The notes beneath the pieces are model-generated. The model did not search any database. It was not told the origin of the DNA and saw only the letters and a list, made by a program, of their open reading frames with translations. From Rotaria macrura (taxonomy: Eukaryota; Rotifera; Eurotatoria; Philodinida; Philodinidae), in NCBI GenBank assembly GCA_900239685.1, contig OENT01000275.1, forward strand, positions 79,309 through 143,308: a stretch of 64,000 nt of DNA, read 5' to 3'. Positions 49,375 to 61,296 of this stretch are shown here, one piece after another. How positions within the stretch are numbered: the first letter of the stretch is position 1; each line of letters starts with the position of its first letter. Both the position numbers and the translations under genes were made by a program.

Positions 49375-50737
49375 ATGGCATTTTCTCTTGAAAGAGAACG
49401 ACGTCAAACAGCAGGCAATCGTCTAAAACGTTTACTCGAACAACAAGAAGATCAAGATGATGAATTTTATGGTACAGCCTACGGTGGTTTTCATGACGTA
49501 AGAAAAAATCTTTCTGTTAAACTATGTCAAGTAATTGATATTTACTATAGGAAGAAGAAGATAATGATTATCGTTCTGAAGAATCTGAAGAAGATGTGGT
49601 AGATTCAGATTTTGATCAAGATGATGAAGAACAACAGCAGCAAGCTGAAAATGACCAAGAACCAACGGATGCCATCAAAAAACGAAAAGTTGACGACGAT
49701 AGTGATGATGAAGATGGAACAAAAAAACGCAAACGAAAAAAAGTCATATATCAAGCACAAAGTCTTCAGCAGGAAGTAAATAATATGTTTGTTGCTTGTT
49801 AACAATTTTCTTTATTCGTCCTTGTTCATTTTTAGTTAAAAGCTAAAAAGAAAGAAGAACAAGAAGAAGCAGGACAATCAAAATCGAATCGACAACAACA
49901 GAAAAAAGGGAATACACCAAAACTTGGTAAATTCAATATTTTTTTTCTCACCGGACAATGATTTAGTCAATTTTGCGTTCAATTTAGAGGCCAAAACATT
50001 ACGAAAGTCAACGAGTGTTAAACGAGTGGAACTTGAGATTCGGCAAAAAGAGCGGCAAGAACGTCGTGTTTATCTTAAAGGTGTAGCCTCATTACGGAAC
50101 ACTCGTGAAGTACGAAAATTGACACAAGAAGAATTATTGGAAGAAGCTAAAATAACCGGTAGGTTTTGTTGATTGTTGAAATTGAATTTGATCTTTCAGT
50201 TATTTTCTTCTAGAGGAAATCAATATGCAATCGTTAGGTAAATTTTTATTTTCAAAAGAAAGAAAAAGAGTAATCTTTTCGTTCGATTTTTTTTCAGAGG
50301 CATATCAACAAATCGAATTAAAGAAAAAAGAAATAAAACGTATGAAGTTAATTCAAGAATGTCCGCGCATTTGTTTAAGTTCAATGACAATTTTGAATGA
50401 ACCCAACGATCAATGGAATGATCTACTTGATGAGAGTTATCGTATTGAGTCCATACCAGAGCGATGCTCACGTACATTCGTGTCATTTACACATATGCAA
50501 ACATATAATGAAACATTTTCTAAATTAAATTCATCCAATCGTCATCACCGTCGTTTATGTCCTATAACAGGAATGCCAGCACAATATTTCGATCCACTAA
50601 CGCAGATGCCTTATGCTACACTAGAAGCATTTAAAATTCTTCGACGAATTCATGCCGAAGAAATGAAAAAACAAAAACGAACAGCATCTATTTTAATTGA
50701 TACTCAAAAAGATGTCAATCTAAACATTCTTCGCTAG
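49375..50737 (+). CDS. VPS72: VPS72/YL1, H2A.Z-loading subunit of SRCAP and TIP60 complexes
   Basis: YL1 binds the H2A.Z-H2B dimer through an acidic N-terminal region and helps SRCAP/p400-TIP60 place it in chromatin. Exons 49375-49497, 49551-49775, 49836-49926, 49988-50158, 50214-50237 and 50298-50737 give 357 residues (human 364). Family marks are the opening RRQTAGNRLKRLLEQQE, DEFYGTAYGGF, the acidic run with VDSDFDQDDEE, a Lys/Arg-rich nuclear-localisation-like KKRKRKK, and LTQEELLEEAKITEEIN. The YL1 C-terminal domain has RCSRTFVSF, RRLCPITGMPAQYFDPLTQM and PYATLEAFKILRRIH. Exon 5 is only 24 nt (EEINMQSL with shared codons) yet keeps the conserved EELN/EEIN segment, which supports it. An AATAAA lies 7 nt past the stop. 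Confidence 0.94.
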
Positions 50738-50743
50738 TTTGTA

Positions 50744-50749
50744 AATAAA
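50744..50749 (+). terminator. Polyadenylation signal AATAAA of VPS72
   Basis: AATAAA begins 7 nt after the VPS72 stop codon, implying a very short 3' untranslated region. Confidence 0.55.
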
Positions 50750-53700
50750 TATCAACACTTGATGTGACAGAGATAATCTTGAACGAATTCTTTTCAACGA
50801 TGTATATGTATTCATGTAATCCAATCTTCACATTGAGTGTCTCTTCCGTTTTCGATTTCTCCAACTGATGTTGCATCGAGAAACACATTCATCATTTGTT
50901 TACACTGACTTTAGACGATACATCATAAGCGAGGTCGTAGCTTAGAGTAAAATAGCATAAAAAATTCTTATTAAACTACTGAGCACAATGAAAGAAATAT
51001 TCAATGGTTCTTGATACTGATATTTTAATTATTATTGAATTTTTTTGAAACATTCATAAAAGAAAGAATTTAATTTATAGTAAGTCTACTTCTGGAAATA
51101 CGACTCATATGGTCTAATGCTAAGTACTGATTAAAGTTTCCAGTCACTAATGGTTTCATTAATAAAAGATCGGCTCGGTACCAGTTTGACTTCAAAATTA
51201 AGTTATAGCATTATCTTGCATTTCAAACCAAAGTATTCTGAATCTATGGCATTTTTTTCTATTTGAAAACTGAATTGGTGAGCTTAACTATGAGAAGTAT
51301 TATTCATTGTTTTTTAGCTTAGTCTCGTTTAATACTGGCAAAGATGACAGCAATCAATAAATAGTTCGTAAAAATGTTATGACATCATTATCGACATCAA
51401 TCAAAACTTGTGCTCGGCGAACACAAACAAAGCTATATGTGTTAACATACATAATTTATACTATCGATCGTACATATAATTTATAGAAATTCACAGAGAA
51501 TATATTGAATGATATTCATCGAATGGTTTTAAGAGCGTATAGAGTAATGAAGAATTATAGATTTTGGAAGAACTTCAGTAAGATTTCTTAACAACAATAT
51601 AGAGATGTTTATCATCGATCTTCTCCTCGAAATTAACCTCTAAAAAAACAAAAGATTTTGTGGAAATGTAAAATCTTGAACTATCCAGTTTTTTCAAATA
51701 AATTTGTATTACTAAACATTGTACAAAAGAAACCGAATAGAACTCAAGTGCCAAGATTGTTCTATCTATATGAATCTGATGTCGTATGTTTATCAGACAA
51801 TCGATAAGAGTTCTTTTTACATAGTTTATTTTTGGATATACTATGATGCAAATGTTTTAGCTTTATCCTAGAAAATTCTTCTTTCGTTAAAAAGCGTTTT
51901 CGTTTAAAATAAGGAATTATAAAACCGTTAAAATCACTGGTGACGTCAGTAAATTTTTTCTACGACATATAAACGTATTGTAAACAAAGCTGAGGATTTT
52001 AAAATTAGCTTCGACTAAATCGAAAGAAACATCTGAATTCAAAACTTGTGTTCTGTCTCAAAGTCTAAAGTTAAAACATTGTCTTCTGAATATTTCACAA
52101 AGTGTAGCAATCATAGATGACATTCATATTTGTGGCCTTTCGATAGATTATTCTTGGGCACATGATTTCTATCCGTAACTTTAATGATGGGCGATCTTTC
52201 ATAGGAAATACTAGAAACAATTAGTATTTAGATGCAGCTAGTTCCAATGAAAATAATCCCTGCTTTCAGATTCTCTTGAAAATAACAGATAAATAGAACG
52301 CACAATATCACTTCAATCACCTTTCTCAGGAATCGATTTGTTCGAAGGTAGAATTTAAAAATCAGTCAATAAAGTAGTAGTTGAAAGATATATCGAATAA
52401 AAAAATTCTGTCTTTTTTCCGACGTTCTACCACAACGATTTTCTTAATTGGGCCACTTGCTACTCAGGTTAGCCTTGAATCCTTTCTAAAGAGCACTTCA
52501 GCAAGTGGACTCTTGAGGAAGATATGATACCGCTATCCTTATCAAGCATAACAATGATAGAATAACGATACACCTATATTTTAATTTCGTATTGCATTAA
52601 TACTTGTCATTTGACATTTTTATGATCGAAAAACGTTGTCGTTTCAAATAGAGATATCTGAAAAACCGCCCACTCATACCTATAACATTAAAGAAGACAA
52701 TGAATTTCTCGTCATTTTCGTATAGTTTGCTCTATACTCGATAAGGTGTGCATGACAAGTACAAGCAAAAACGTATTCGAAATGTTTTGCAGGATATCGA
52801 TAAAGTTCACAATTGCACAGGATGCGAATGGCTTCTGACAACGAGAGAAAGGAACCAATATTTTTTCCTTATTAACTTTGATCTTTGTTTTATAAAATAC
52901 TATGCATGTCTTAAATCGTGCTATTAAAAGTCCTGCAGTTTCAGCATATAAACACAGAAGTAAAAATGAGTTCGCTTTGTAAAAGCCTAAAATAACAACA
53001 GTCGGTCATGTTGAATCAAGAAACATATTTTCTTAGAGTCATTAAGATGATAGATTAAGTCATCTCTCAAATGCCATAACTGTTTTCTTTTGCGAAACTA
53101 ATAATCGACAGTTTTATTCACAAATCGGACGGACCACTGAGGAAAACTCATCAACGAAATTTACTTGATCGTGGTTCATTTCTATTTTCAAGCCTACCAA
53201 AGCAGTATGACTTGACAGAAGCAACGAGCATTGAAGTAGTTAATTATTTGTATTAAGATGAAGAATAATGTAACTAGAAAGGATTATTCAATTCTAAACT
53301 AATGCTGAGTTGAGAGACTAATGCTTTAACTGTACGCACAATTGAAAGTAATCTTACGTATTTAAAACAAACTGTCTTATCCTATTATTATTCTTTTGTT
53401 TTTTTTTCATTTCTATACTAGTATTATATCGTTACGAAAAGTTTAAACACGTGCTCACGTTCGTTTCAGTTCCGTGTTGTAATTCTTGTCCTCATCAATA
53501 AATACCTTAGATTATCAAGTCTGTGAGACTGATGAGCAATTGGCTCGCAACCATGTTTGTAAACTTTTGACAACTTCATCTATAATCCAAAGGCGCTGAT
53601 TATCAATCTGTTTACACTCAGTATGTGCGACTGCTATAGCAACAGAAATATACAACAATAAATGGTGTCATAGCATTCATTTCAATAAAATCTCAAAAGC

Positions 53701-54156
53701 TTCACCTGCGCAGCAACGTCAGCATGATTAAAACGAAATTGACTTTCCATCGCCACTTACAATGTGAATGCGATCACTGCGTGACAGTGATAAATCAAGC
53801 GCATTTGCTACATGATGACTATGAATTCTTTTATAATCAGTGATTGCCATCGATCTTGGTAGCAGTATCAAAAAGATTGCGATTCATTTACGATTATGTT
53901 TGTCCCAAAAGCATTACCAAGCTTATTCCAGCTTTCAAGTAATAAACACGTGATACGCTATGAAGAGGTTTGCTTTAAGATAAAATAGGAAAGGTAGCTT
54001 TGGCAAATAAAAAAAATACGAGAAAAGAAAGCATGTGCCCTCCTCCAGCGCCGAGATAAACCGACTATGCTTCGAGCAGAAAAAAAGCTTCTAAATTAGT
54101 TTTACGTGAGAAGTTGTCGCAATCAAACCTATATAACAATACCTTGAATGCACGAA

Positions 54157-54184
54157 GCATATAAATCTACGTAGATTTATATGC
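54157..54184. promoter_or_regulatory. 28-bp perfect palindrome upstream of the SLC6 gene
   Basis: The half-site GCATATAAATCTAC is followed without spacer by its exact reverse complement. The centre is 120 bp before the proposed start codon at 54291. It could bind a dimeric factor or form a cruciform; the function is inferred from position only. Confidence 0.6.
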
Positions 54185-54290
54185 ACGTCAGATCATTTCA
54201 CAGAGGCTTTAATCCTACATATAAAAATCTTGAAATTCAAGACTTTATTGTTGATCAAATTTGAAGACAAGCATCGTAAATTAGCCGACC

Positions 54291-57200
54291 ATGATCAGTA
54301 AAATTTTCAATCGAGTAAGTACACTCTGCTTAAAAAGGTATTGATTATGGGATGAAATTCGATTAATTTAAAATTTATATTGATACATTTGAAAGCTATG
54401 AAAACTAATTGCTGTCGATGATCTTAGACGGATAGATATGAAATGAAGGCTGATTCAAAGTGATAAATCTTGGTTGTGATTCTTATAGGAATAGCTAAAC
54501 TCATGAATCATGACGTATCTTCCTCAACATTCGTTCACGAATGCTGCTATTTTTAATACTTTACTTTTCGTTCTTCGTGTTAACTATGAGTAATTGAAGT
54601 TTTTACCTAGTCTCTCTAATGAGTCACTACTTTTCCCGAATATTCATGAAGTTCATGCAACATTAGTTTTTGCATCCCAATAGTTTTTACAATACTGCAG
54701 AAGTTGAGTAAAATTTTCCACTATTAAAAGCTTTTTTTGATCTTATTATAATGGATAAATATAGCCTCGATTCAGTGAAAAGGCACCATTAAATTGTATT
54801 GAAAATGCACATGTAATCTATAGTCTTGCTGAATATCAAAGACCGACTATGTATTAATACAGTAAAATACATACATCTGATTTTAGTTTTCTCGCCAGAA
54901 CAACAAAATCAGTACGGATGAGAGCAATGTTCCTGCAAAACCAACAAATGACGATGAGGTCTGTCTGACAACTACTATTTTGACTGTTTCAATTTGTTTT
55001 ACTTAAAAATCTAGGAACATCACGAATGGGATCGTCCAATAGAGTTTGTGTTTTCACTTATTTCCAATTCGGTTGGACTTGGTAATGTCTGGCGTTTTCC
55101 ATATCTCGCTGCTAGAAGTGGTGGTGGTGCGTAATTCACACATGCATATCTAAGTATTGGTCATGTTCATTTCGTTCAATCTTCTAGGTGCTTTTCTTAT
55201 TCCGTATTTTATTTTGTATTTCCTCATCGGAGCACCCATCTATTACTTGGAATTAGCTCTGGGTCAGTTTGCAAGTCGAGGCCCTGCTTCTGCGTATATT
55301 CTCGCCAAAGGATGGCAAGGTAACGGATTTTTGATTTCAAACTACTTGCTGTCATTCGTAGTTTCTCAGGCGTTGGCTTTGCTATGATCATAAACAGTGT
55401 ACTGTGTATGCTTTATTACAATGTGGTCATCGCATGGGCACTGTTCTACTTTATATCATCTTTTCGAAAGCGTTTGCTATGGTCTGATTGTGGTCATTGG
55501 TGGAACACAGATCGCTGTTTCGTGCCTGGAGTTAATGGAGCGACTTACACGATCAATGGGACGACTTTTAATTGCACGGAATCACAGTATCAAAATTTTA
55601 GTGCATTTCATTGTACAATGATAAACACTACAGGCCGGGTTACTGCTACAGAAGAATTCTACTAGTAGGAATCGATGCAACTTAATTTGATCAATCGCAT
55701 TGATATCTATTGAGAACTCAGATCATTGTTTCATGGTTTTGTTTCTCCTTTCTAGTAATCTTCTTCTCCAGAAAAGTCCAAGTTTTGATGAGTTTGGTAC
55801 ACCAAAAGTTTACATGGCCGTATCACTTCTGGTTTCATGGCTAATAGTTGCCCTATGCATTATTCGAGGGGTCAAATCGTCGGGCAAGGTTAGTTACTTA
55901 TGCTTTGTTCACTCTTCCATTTATCTTTATAGGTTGCCTACTTCACAGCTCTTTTTCCATATTTGGTTCTACTGATTCTAATAATCTACACGGCAACGTT
56001 GAGTGGTGCTGGTGATGGTGTCAAATTCTATGTCATCCCTAAATGGGAGTTAGTGGGTGATTTCAAGGTACGAATGAACAATCAAAAATATTTGAATTTT
56101 TTTCTTTTGGATTTTTGTTTTCTTTTTCGAACGAACATCAACTAGTATACAAATAGTTTGACGACTTTTTCAAAACACCGTGCGAAATTAGAATCAACTT
56201 GAAATAACGCTTCATATCTATAGTCTTTCTTGAATTTTGCAATGGCTATACACATAAAACTGAAGAATTCTGGATATCACAACGAACTAAATGCATGGGA
56301 AAATATATTCTCATGGTTATGGTTTAGTAGAGTTTGGGTCCCAGAAATGTAGCTTTCAGAAATTGAACTGGGTCTAAAGTTCACCGAGTGTTAAATATTC
56401 TCCATACTACAATGAGTCAATTTCTATTGCTCGAATGAATGCCGGTTCACCAATGCGATTAAAACTTGCGCTTCATTCTACTTATATGCTCATTAAATGT
56501 TTATATTAATCATAGATCGAACAATGTATCATTTTCTTTCACGAAATTCTCCTATTCACTAGCGGATACGCTACCAAGACGAATTGCTAATGTTTGTCCC
56601 TCAGTATATTCATGAGTGGCGATGTGTTCAAGATCACAAGTTTGCAGAAAGAAATAGATATTTTCAAAAAATAGTTAAATAAGATATACTGATCGAGTAG
56701 TATCGAGCGGAGGCTTTATCGAAAATGCGAATGTCCATCGATGTGCCATGTTTAATTGAAAGAATGACAATATCTCTCGGTCAAATTGAATTTATTTATG
56801 AGCACTGATCCAATGATACAGTGGCGTAGTATTAAGGAATGGCTCGAATAATAATAATATGACTCAACTTTTTGCAATATCCATTTTAGACTTGGCAAGC
56901 AGCTGCCTCTCAAGTATTTTTTTCGTTGGGTCTCAGCTTCGGCTCACTTATGGCCTATTCATCGTCGAACAAGTTCGATAATAATTTTTTTAGGTGAGTT
57001 CATTTCAATGTTTTCATGTACAATGCAATACATTCCGAATTCTGTAGACAAATGGTTATTGTTGTCTCGTGCGATTGCCTAACGGGAGTATTTGCTGGTT
57101 TTGCCGTCTTTGCGACGATCGGCTTCCTTGCTAAATCATTGAATGAAAGTGTGGAAAAATATGCAGCATCATCTGGTCCTGGTCTGGCTTTCATAACTTA

Positions 57201-58333
57201 TCCGGAGGCTATATCGAATATGCCTGCGAGTCCATTTTTCGCAATTATCTTCTTTCTGATGTTACTCGCACTCGGCTTAGGTTCTCAGGTAAGTGTGTTT
57301 GTTATTTTCCTTCTCAAAAAACGAATTTAAATATCTATTCAGTTTGCGCTGACTGATGTTCCAATTACTTCATTGGTAGAGATGTTCCCTCGTCTTAAAA
57401 AAAGTCGTCCATATGCTGTTATAATTACTTGTGCTGTTTCATACCTCATTAGTTTAATTTTCACTTGTCCAGTAAGTCAATGTTTAACTCTGTGAAGATT
57501 ATGAGTTAATTATATGCACTGCTCTCAGGGTGGTATCTATTTCTTCGAGCTTCTACAAGAGTATTCAGCTAATACTTCGATGCTTGTTGTCGGTTTTTTC
57601 GAGGTGATTGTCATATCTTACATATATGGTAAGTGATTTTGCTCTTATTTTTGAACTAACTCATTCAATATTTTTCGTTCATAGGATTTAACCGATTCAT
57701 GAACGATGTTAAAATGATGCTTAAAAAACGAGCTGCAGAAATATATCTATTTATAACCTGGTGTATTACAGCACCACTACTGATTATTGTAAGTGTACTT
57801 GTGGCATGATGCATGGTTAAAAATATGTTTAACTCAAATTTGTTAACATCTAATTTCGTTAAGATCATCACCATTGCAAAATTGATCGGTGCAGAACCGA
57901 TAACACTTGGTGCAGGAGGTGGATTTCTTGCCTATACATTTCCGCAATGGAGTACCATATTAGGCTGGTTTATATTTGTGTTTTGCATTATTCCTATTCC
58001 TGTGACGTTTTTAGTTACCTATGTAAAGGAATTCTTACTTTTACGCAAGACACGATTGGTAAGTTGTCTTGTCTTTCCATGCGAAGTGAATCACTTCTAT
58101 TTTAATAGGAATCCAAGTCGACGATCGAAAACAATGACAGTGATCCTATTTTCTTGCTTGCTCTAACTGAATGCAATTTGCCAAGATCAGATTGGGGTCC
58201 AAAACGAGAGAAAGATCGAATAGGCATATATAAACCTAAGCCAAAAGGCTCTCCCAATGGCGAAACTTCTTCATTTGGCCATCAAATATTCACAACAACC
58301 TTCGCTGATGGTTCGAATGAGGAACAAGAGTAG
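54291..58333 (+). CDS. SLC6-family Na/Cl-dependent neurotransmitter-type transporter
   Basis: A plasma-membrane symporter with the LeuT fold. Fourteen exons give 666 residues: 54291-54314, 54887-54958, 55015-55126, 55188-55319, 55370-55664, 55756-55888, 55933-56067, 56890-56993, 57048-57288, 57343-57471, 57529-57628, 57685-57788, 57864-58058 and 58109-58333. All phases agree. TM1 has the signature [13 protein letters not shown], then [12 protein letters not shown]2 has [12 protein letters not shown]. The large extracellular loop 2 carries a [10 protein letters not shown] pair and several NxT/S sites. TM6 is [19 protein letters not shown], with GLGSQFALTDV at TM7-8. The tail is cytoplasmic. 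The TM1 position that holds Asp in monoamine transporters is Gly (NSVGLG), favouring an amino-acid, GABA-, glycine- or taurine-like substrate; this is inference. The first exon (8 codons) is the least certain. AATAAA follows the stop by 13 nt. Confidence 0.9.
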
Positions 58334-60536
58334 AAATTAAAGTTGAATAAAAATCCTGTTGCACTTAATCTTTTACAATATAAAAATCTTAGTTTTCTCA
58401 TAAAAATATAATAATTTCTTCATAATATAAGAAAACTGTTTGATTTTCTGATTCTGTCAAGCATTCATACCACAAATGTGTCTTTGATTAATACTCAATC
58501 GAAGTCCAAAATAATTGTAATGATTAACTATACGTATGATCATGCTTTAATGGAACGAACGTTACAGTCATAATCTTTATTCAGCGGGATGCATCTTGAA
58601 ATGTGTCATTGGAGAGAGCCCTAATGTAAGTTATTGGAAGTTTATAATGAATCGAATGAAGAGCAGCAGATAAAAGACATGAATTTCATTTCTAGTCTTC
58701 ATGTATTTATTATACTGATTATTGCAGTTTGCTAGCATAATCTTTCAAGTAAACGAACCAGAATAGCAGTGCATACTTTTCACATGACAATAGTTATTCT
58801 TAGCTGCTATGCAGTATAACTATTCATCAATGAACATGTTTCTTTGTATTCTAAGAAAAAAAGAAAGACTGCATCGAAACTCTCGTAGAAATATGACGTG
58901 AGTTAATAAAAAGAACAGTAACTGTCGATTTTCCACGCATTGCTTATCTACGATGTTTTTATGAGTCCCATATCGTTTTATGATTATAGGCAACACAGTT
59001 GTCTTGGTTTCTTTTTCCAATAAATCCAGCTGCTAGCATGCGACAATAATAATAAATACTTTATTCAATGGAAGATTAAACTGATTGTCGATTGAGTTTT
59101 GGATAATCTTTGAACTTAGATGAACAAGATCATAAACATTTATGCTTGACAAGATCGTTTTCTTATCATGCCACACTTAATTTAACTTATTATACCAGAT
59201 TTGAGTGTGGAGTTTCGTTATGGATGAAAGGGAAGATCTACATCTATATCTTTTGTGAGAAGAATACTAGTGGATGCAACAAATATCATTCTGTAAATAA
59301 TCTAATGAATGCTTTTCTCGTTTTTAATAGTTTGGTTTTATTTTTCGTTATGGGACGTTATAAATCGTTCCAACATCTTTCATACTTTGTTTCCTTTGCC
59401 ATTCTTTTCTCATCAGTCATGTATGTATACATGGTAAATCACTGATTTAGTTTATGGAGAAATTTATTGCTTCTAGAATGGGTCGTCTTCGTTACAGAGT
59501 GAGGCGATGTAGCCACTAGTTTGTTGTGTGTTATCGTTCGTTTTTCCTTATTCAAATAAACGTGATACAGTTGATCCTAACATCATTTGTGAGAAAAACA
59601 TTACGAGCAAGAAAACTGATGTAAAGGAAACAACCAATAAGAATACAAACTTGAGTCTTTTCAAGTAAACTTGTCAAGCAAGTATAAACGAAGTAACTAA
59701 AAGTATTTTTCACGTGTTCATAAAAATTGAGAACACACAATGTGTCCCTTATCAACAGGCGCTGAAGTTGTTGACTAACATACTGATTGATTGCTTCTAC
59801 TTCTGTATTGCTTGAATTCATCTCTGCTTTTAAAGTTGATATACGAAAAGAAAATTGTGACAAAAAAAACAAGGGGGAAACGGTGGAACCCTAAAATTCT
59901 AGGAGTACATAATCCACCTTTTCTCCCTCTGTAAAAAGTTTCAGTAAAGTTCAGCATTAAACACTTTCTGACTTTTTCATCTATTCAGTGAAATTGTGTA
60001 CATTACTGGGAGCAGTTGCAACACCCTTCAAGGATTGCGAGCATCACACGCTGTGCTACTTCATTCTACACATAATTAAAAATAAGCGAGACAACAAGAA
60101 AAATACGAAGAACACATGCCATAGCTACATGAGGTGTGGATTTTTCCGTATATAAAAAATCATCACCAGAATCGCGTCTGCTGATTCTTCTCTTATAAAA
60201 CGAATAAATAAGTTGTGTGTATTAAAGCAACGAATGCTTCATTTCATCCTTTCAGTTTTCGCACAGTCACTATTGTATATTAGTTTATTAGGTGATAGTG
60301 TCAACGTATCACAGGTTTTATTGACTTTTTCTGCAGCACAGCACAAAGACTTTGCAAGATATTTGAGAAAATATTCTGTTATCAGGGAAGGGTATGCAAA
60401 CATAAGTTTGATATAGATGCTGAAATAAAGACTTGCATTCTTATCAATTATTTTTCTCTTAAAGCTGTTGAAAATGTGTTTTTAGGCTTCGTGGCTCGTT
60501 TTCTGTTCAAAATGATTCATTGAAACAATTACTCTA
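58334..60536. other. Spacer with unassigned ORFs
   Basis: ORFs at 59110-59445 (+) and 59552-59872 (-) are hydrophobic or low in coding character and have no recognised family. At 60213-60416 an open stretch with nearby splice-like sites (FSAAQHKDFARYLRKY) could be a remnant, cut off by the element copy at 60537. Confidence 0.4.
58346..58351 (+). terminator. Polyadenylation signal AATAAA of the SLC6 gene
   Basis: AATAAA starts 13 nt downstream of the stop codon at 58333. Confidence 0.5.
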
Positions 60537-60808
60537 TCCAGGAGAATCATTCCAACAAACGAATCTCATGGAATGCGACCGAAATCTGAATGTGATTGTA
60601 TGGAAATTTCTATAAAACTGAAGAAATTTTAGTGGAATCAAGATTACAGAATGATATTCGAATCTCTAGTGTTGGTACAAGGAGCTAACTAGTAGTCCAC
60701 TATACAACAGGACTCATCAGATGGTTAAAGAAATGCTTCCGTAACCTTTAATCCCATAGGATTTCACCGGTTGACAGAATCAGTATCCGATTTATTCATT
60801 CACCAGAG
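60537..60808 (+). mobile_element. Short TIR element, copy C (diverged)
   Basis: Begins TCCAGGAGAATCATTCCAAC, carries the internal CTCTAGTGTTGGTACAAG block, and ends with CCCATAGGATTTCACCGG ... TTTATTCATTCACCAGAG, in the same order as copy A. It is diverged and lies in the same orientation as copy A. Confidence 0.6.
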
Positions 60809-61296
60809 AAGTGCTGAATCTTATAGATTTTATCTCATGGTCTTTCTCAGAAATTGCAAGAAGAGTTTGTTTGAGTTTATTCAAATTAAACCAACAATTG
60901 ATGACTAGGTTTATAGGTACATTCTCTTGTCGTGTCTGCTTTATCCATCGTTACACTATTTCTGGTAACATTCTCATTTGTTTGTACGACTGTCTCACTC
61001 TCCCCTGTCAATGTCAGCAGTAACTGATTCCTTCTCAGTAACTGATTCATATCAGTTTATACATAGTTTCACATATTATTGTCAACTTCTAGTAGCTTTT
61101 GCTTGTGTGCATCCATTAAACGATTGACCGGATGCGAATGTCAGTATCAGTGAGATAGTGAATAAAATACATACCAACCACGTACCAAACTCCCAATCCC
61201 ATATGCCTAACGCTACAATGCTTTTCTATCGTTTGTATATCTATCCCGATTTTCGTTGCATTTTTATTTAGTTCCTCTACGTATTTTCATATTACA
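60809..61296. other. 5' flank of the PARP-like gene
   Basis: 488 bp between the element copy and the start codon; it presumably holds the promoter. No distinct motif was identified. Confidence 0.4.

Larger units (their letters stand above)
50738..54290. other. 3.5 kb gene-free stretch
   Basis: No ORF with coding character on either strand. It ends with a 28-bp perfect palindrome (54157-54184) shortly before the SLC6 start codon. Confidence 0.5.

Noticed and set aside
59110-59445. 111-residue hydrophobic ORF (+)
   Set aside because: Composition matches AT-rich noise (Phe/Tyr/Ile-rich), with no motif and no neighbour context.
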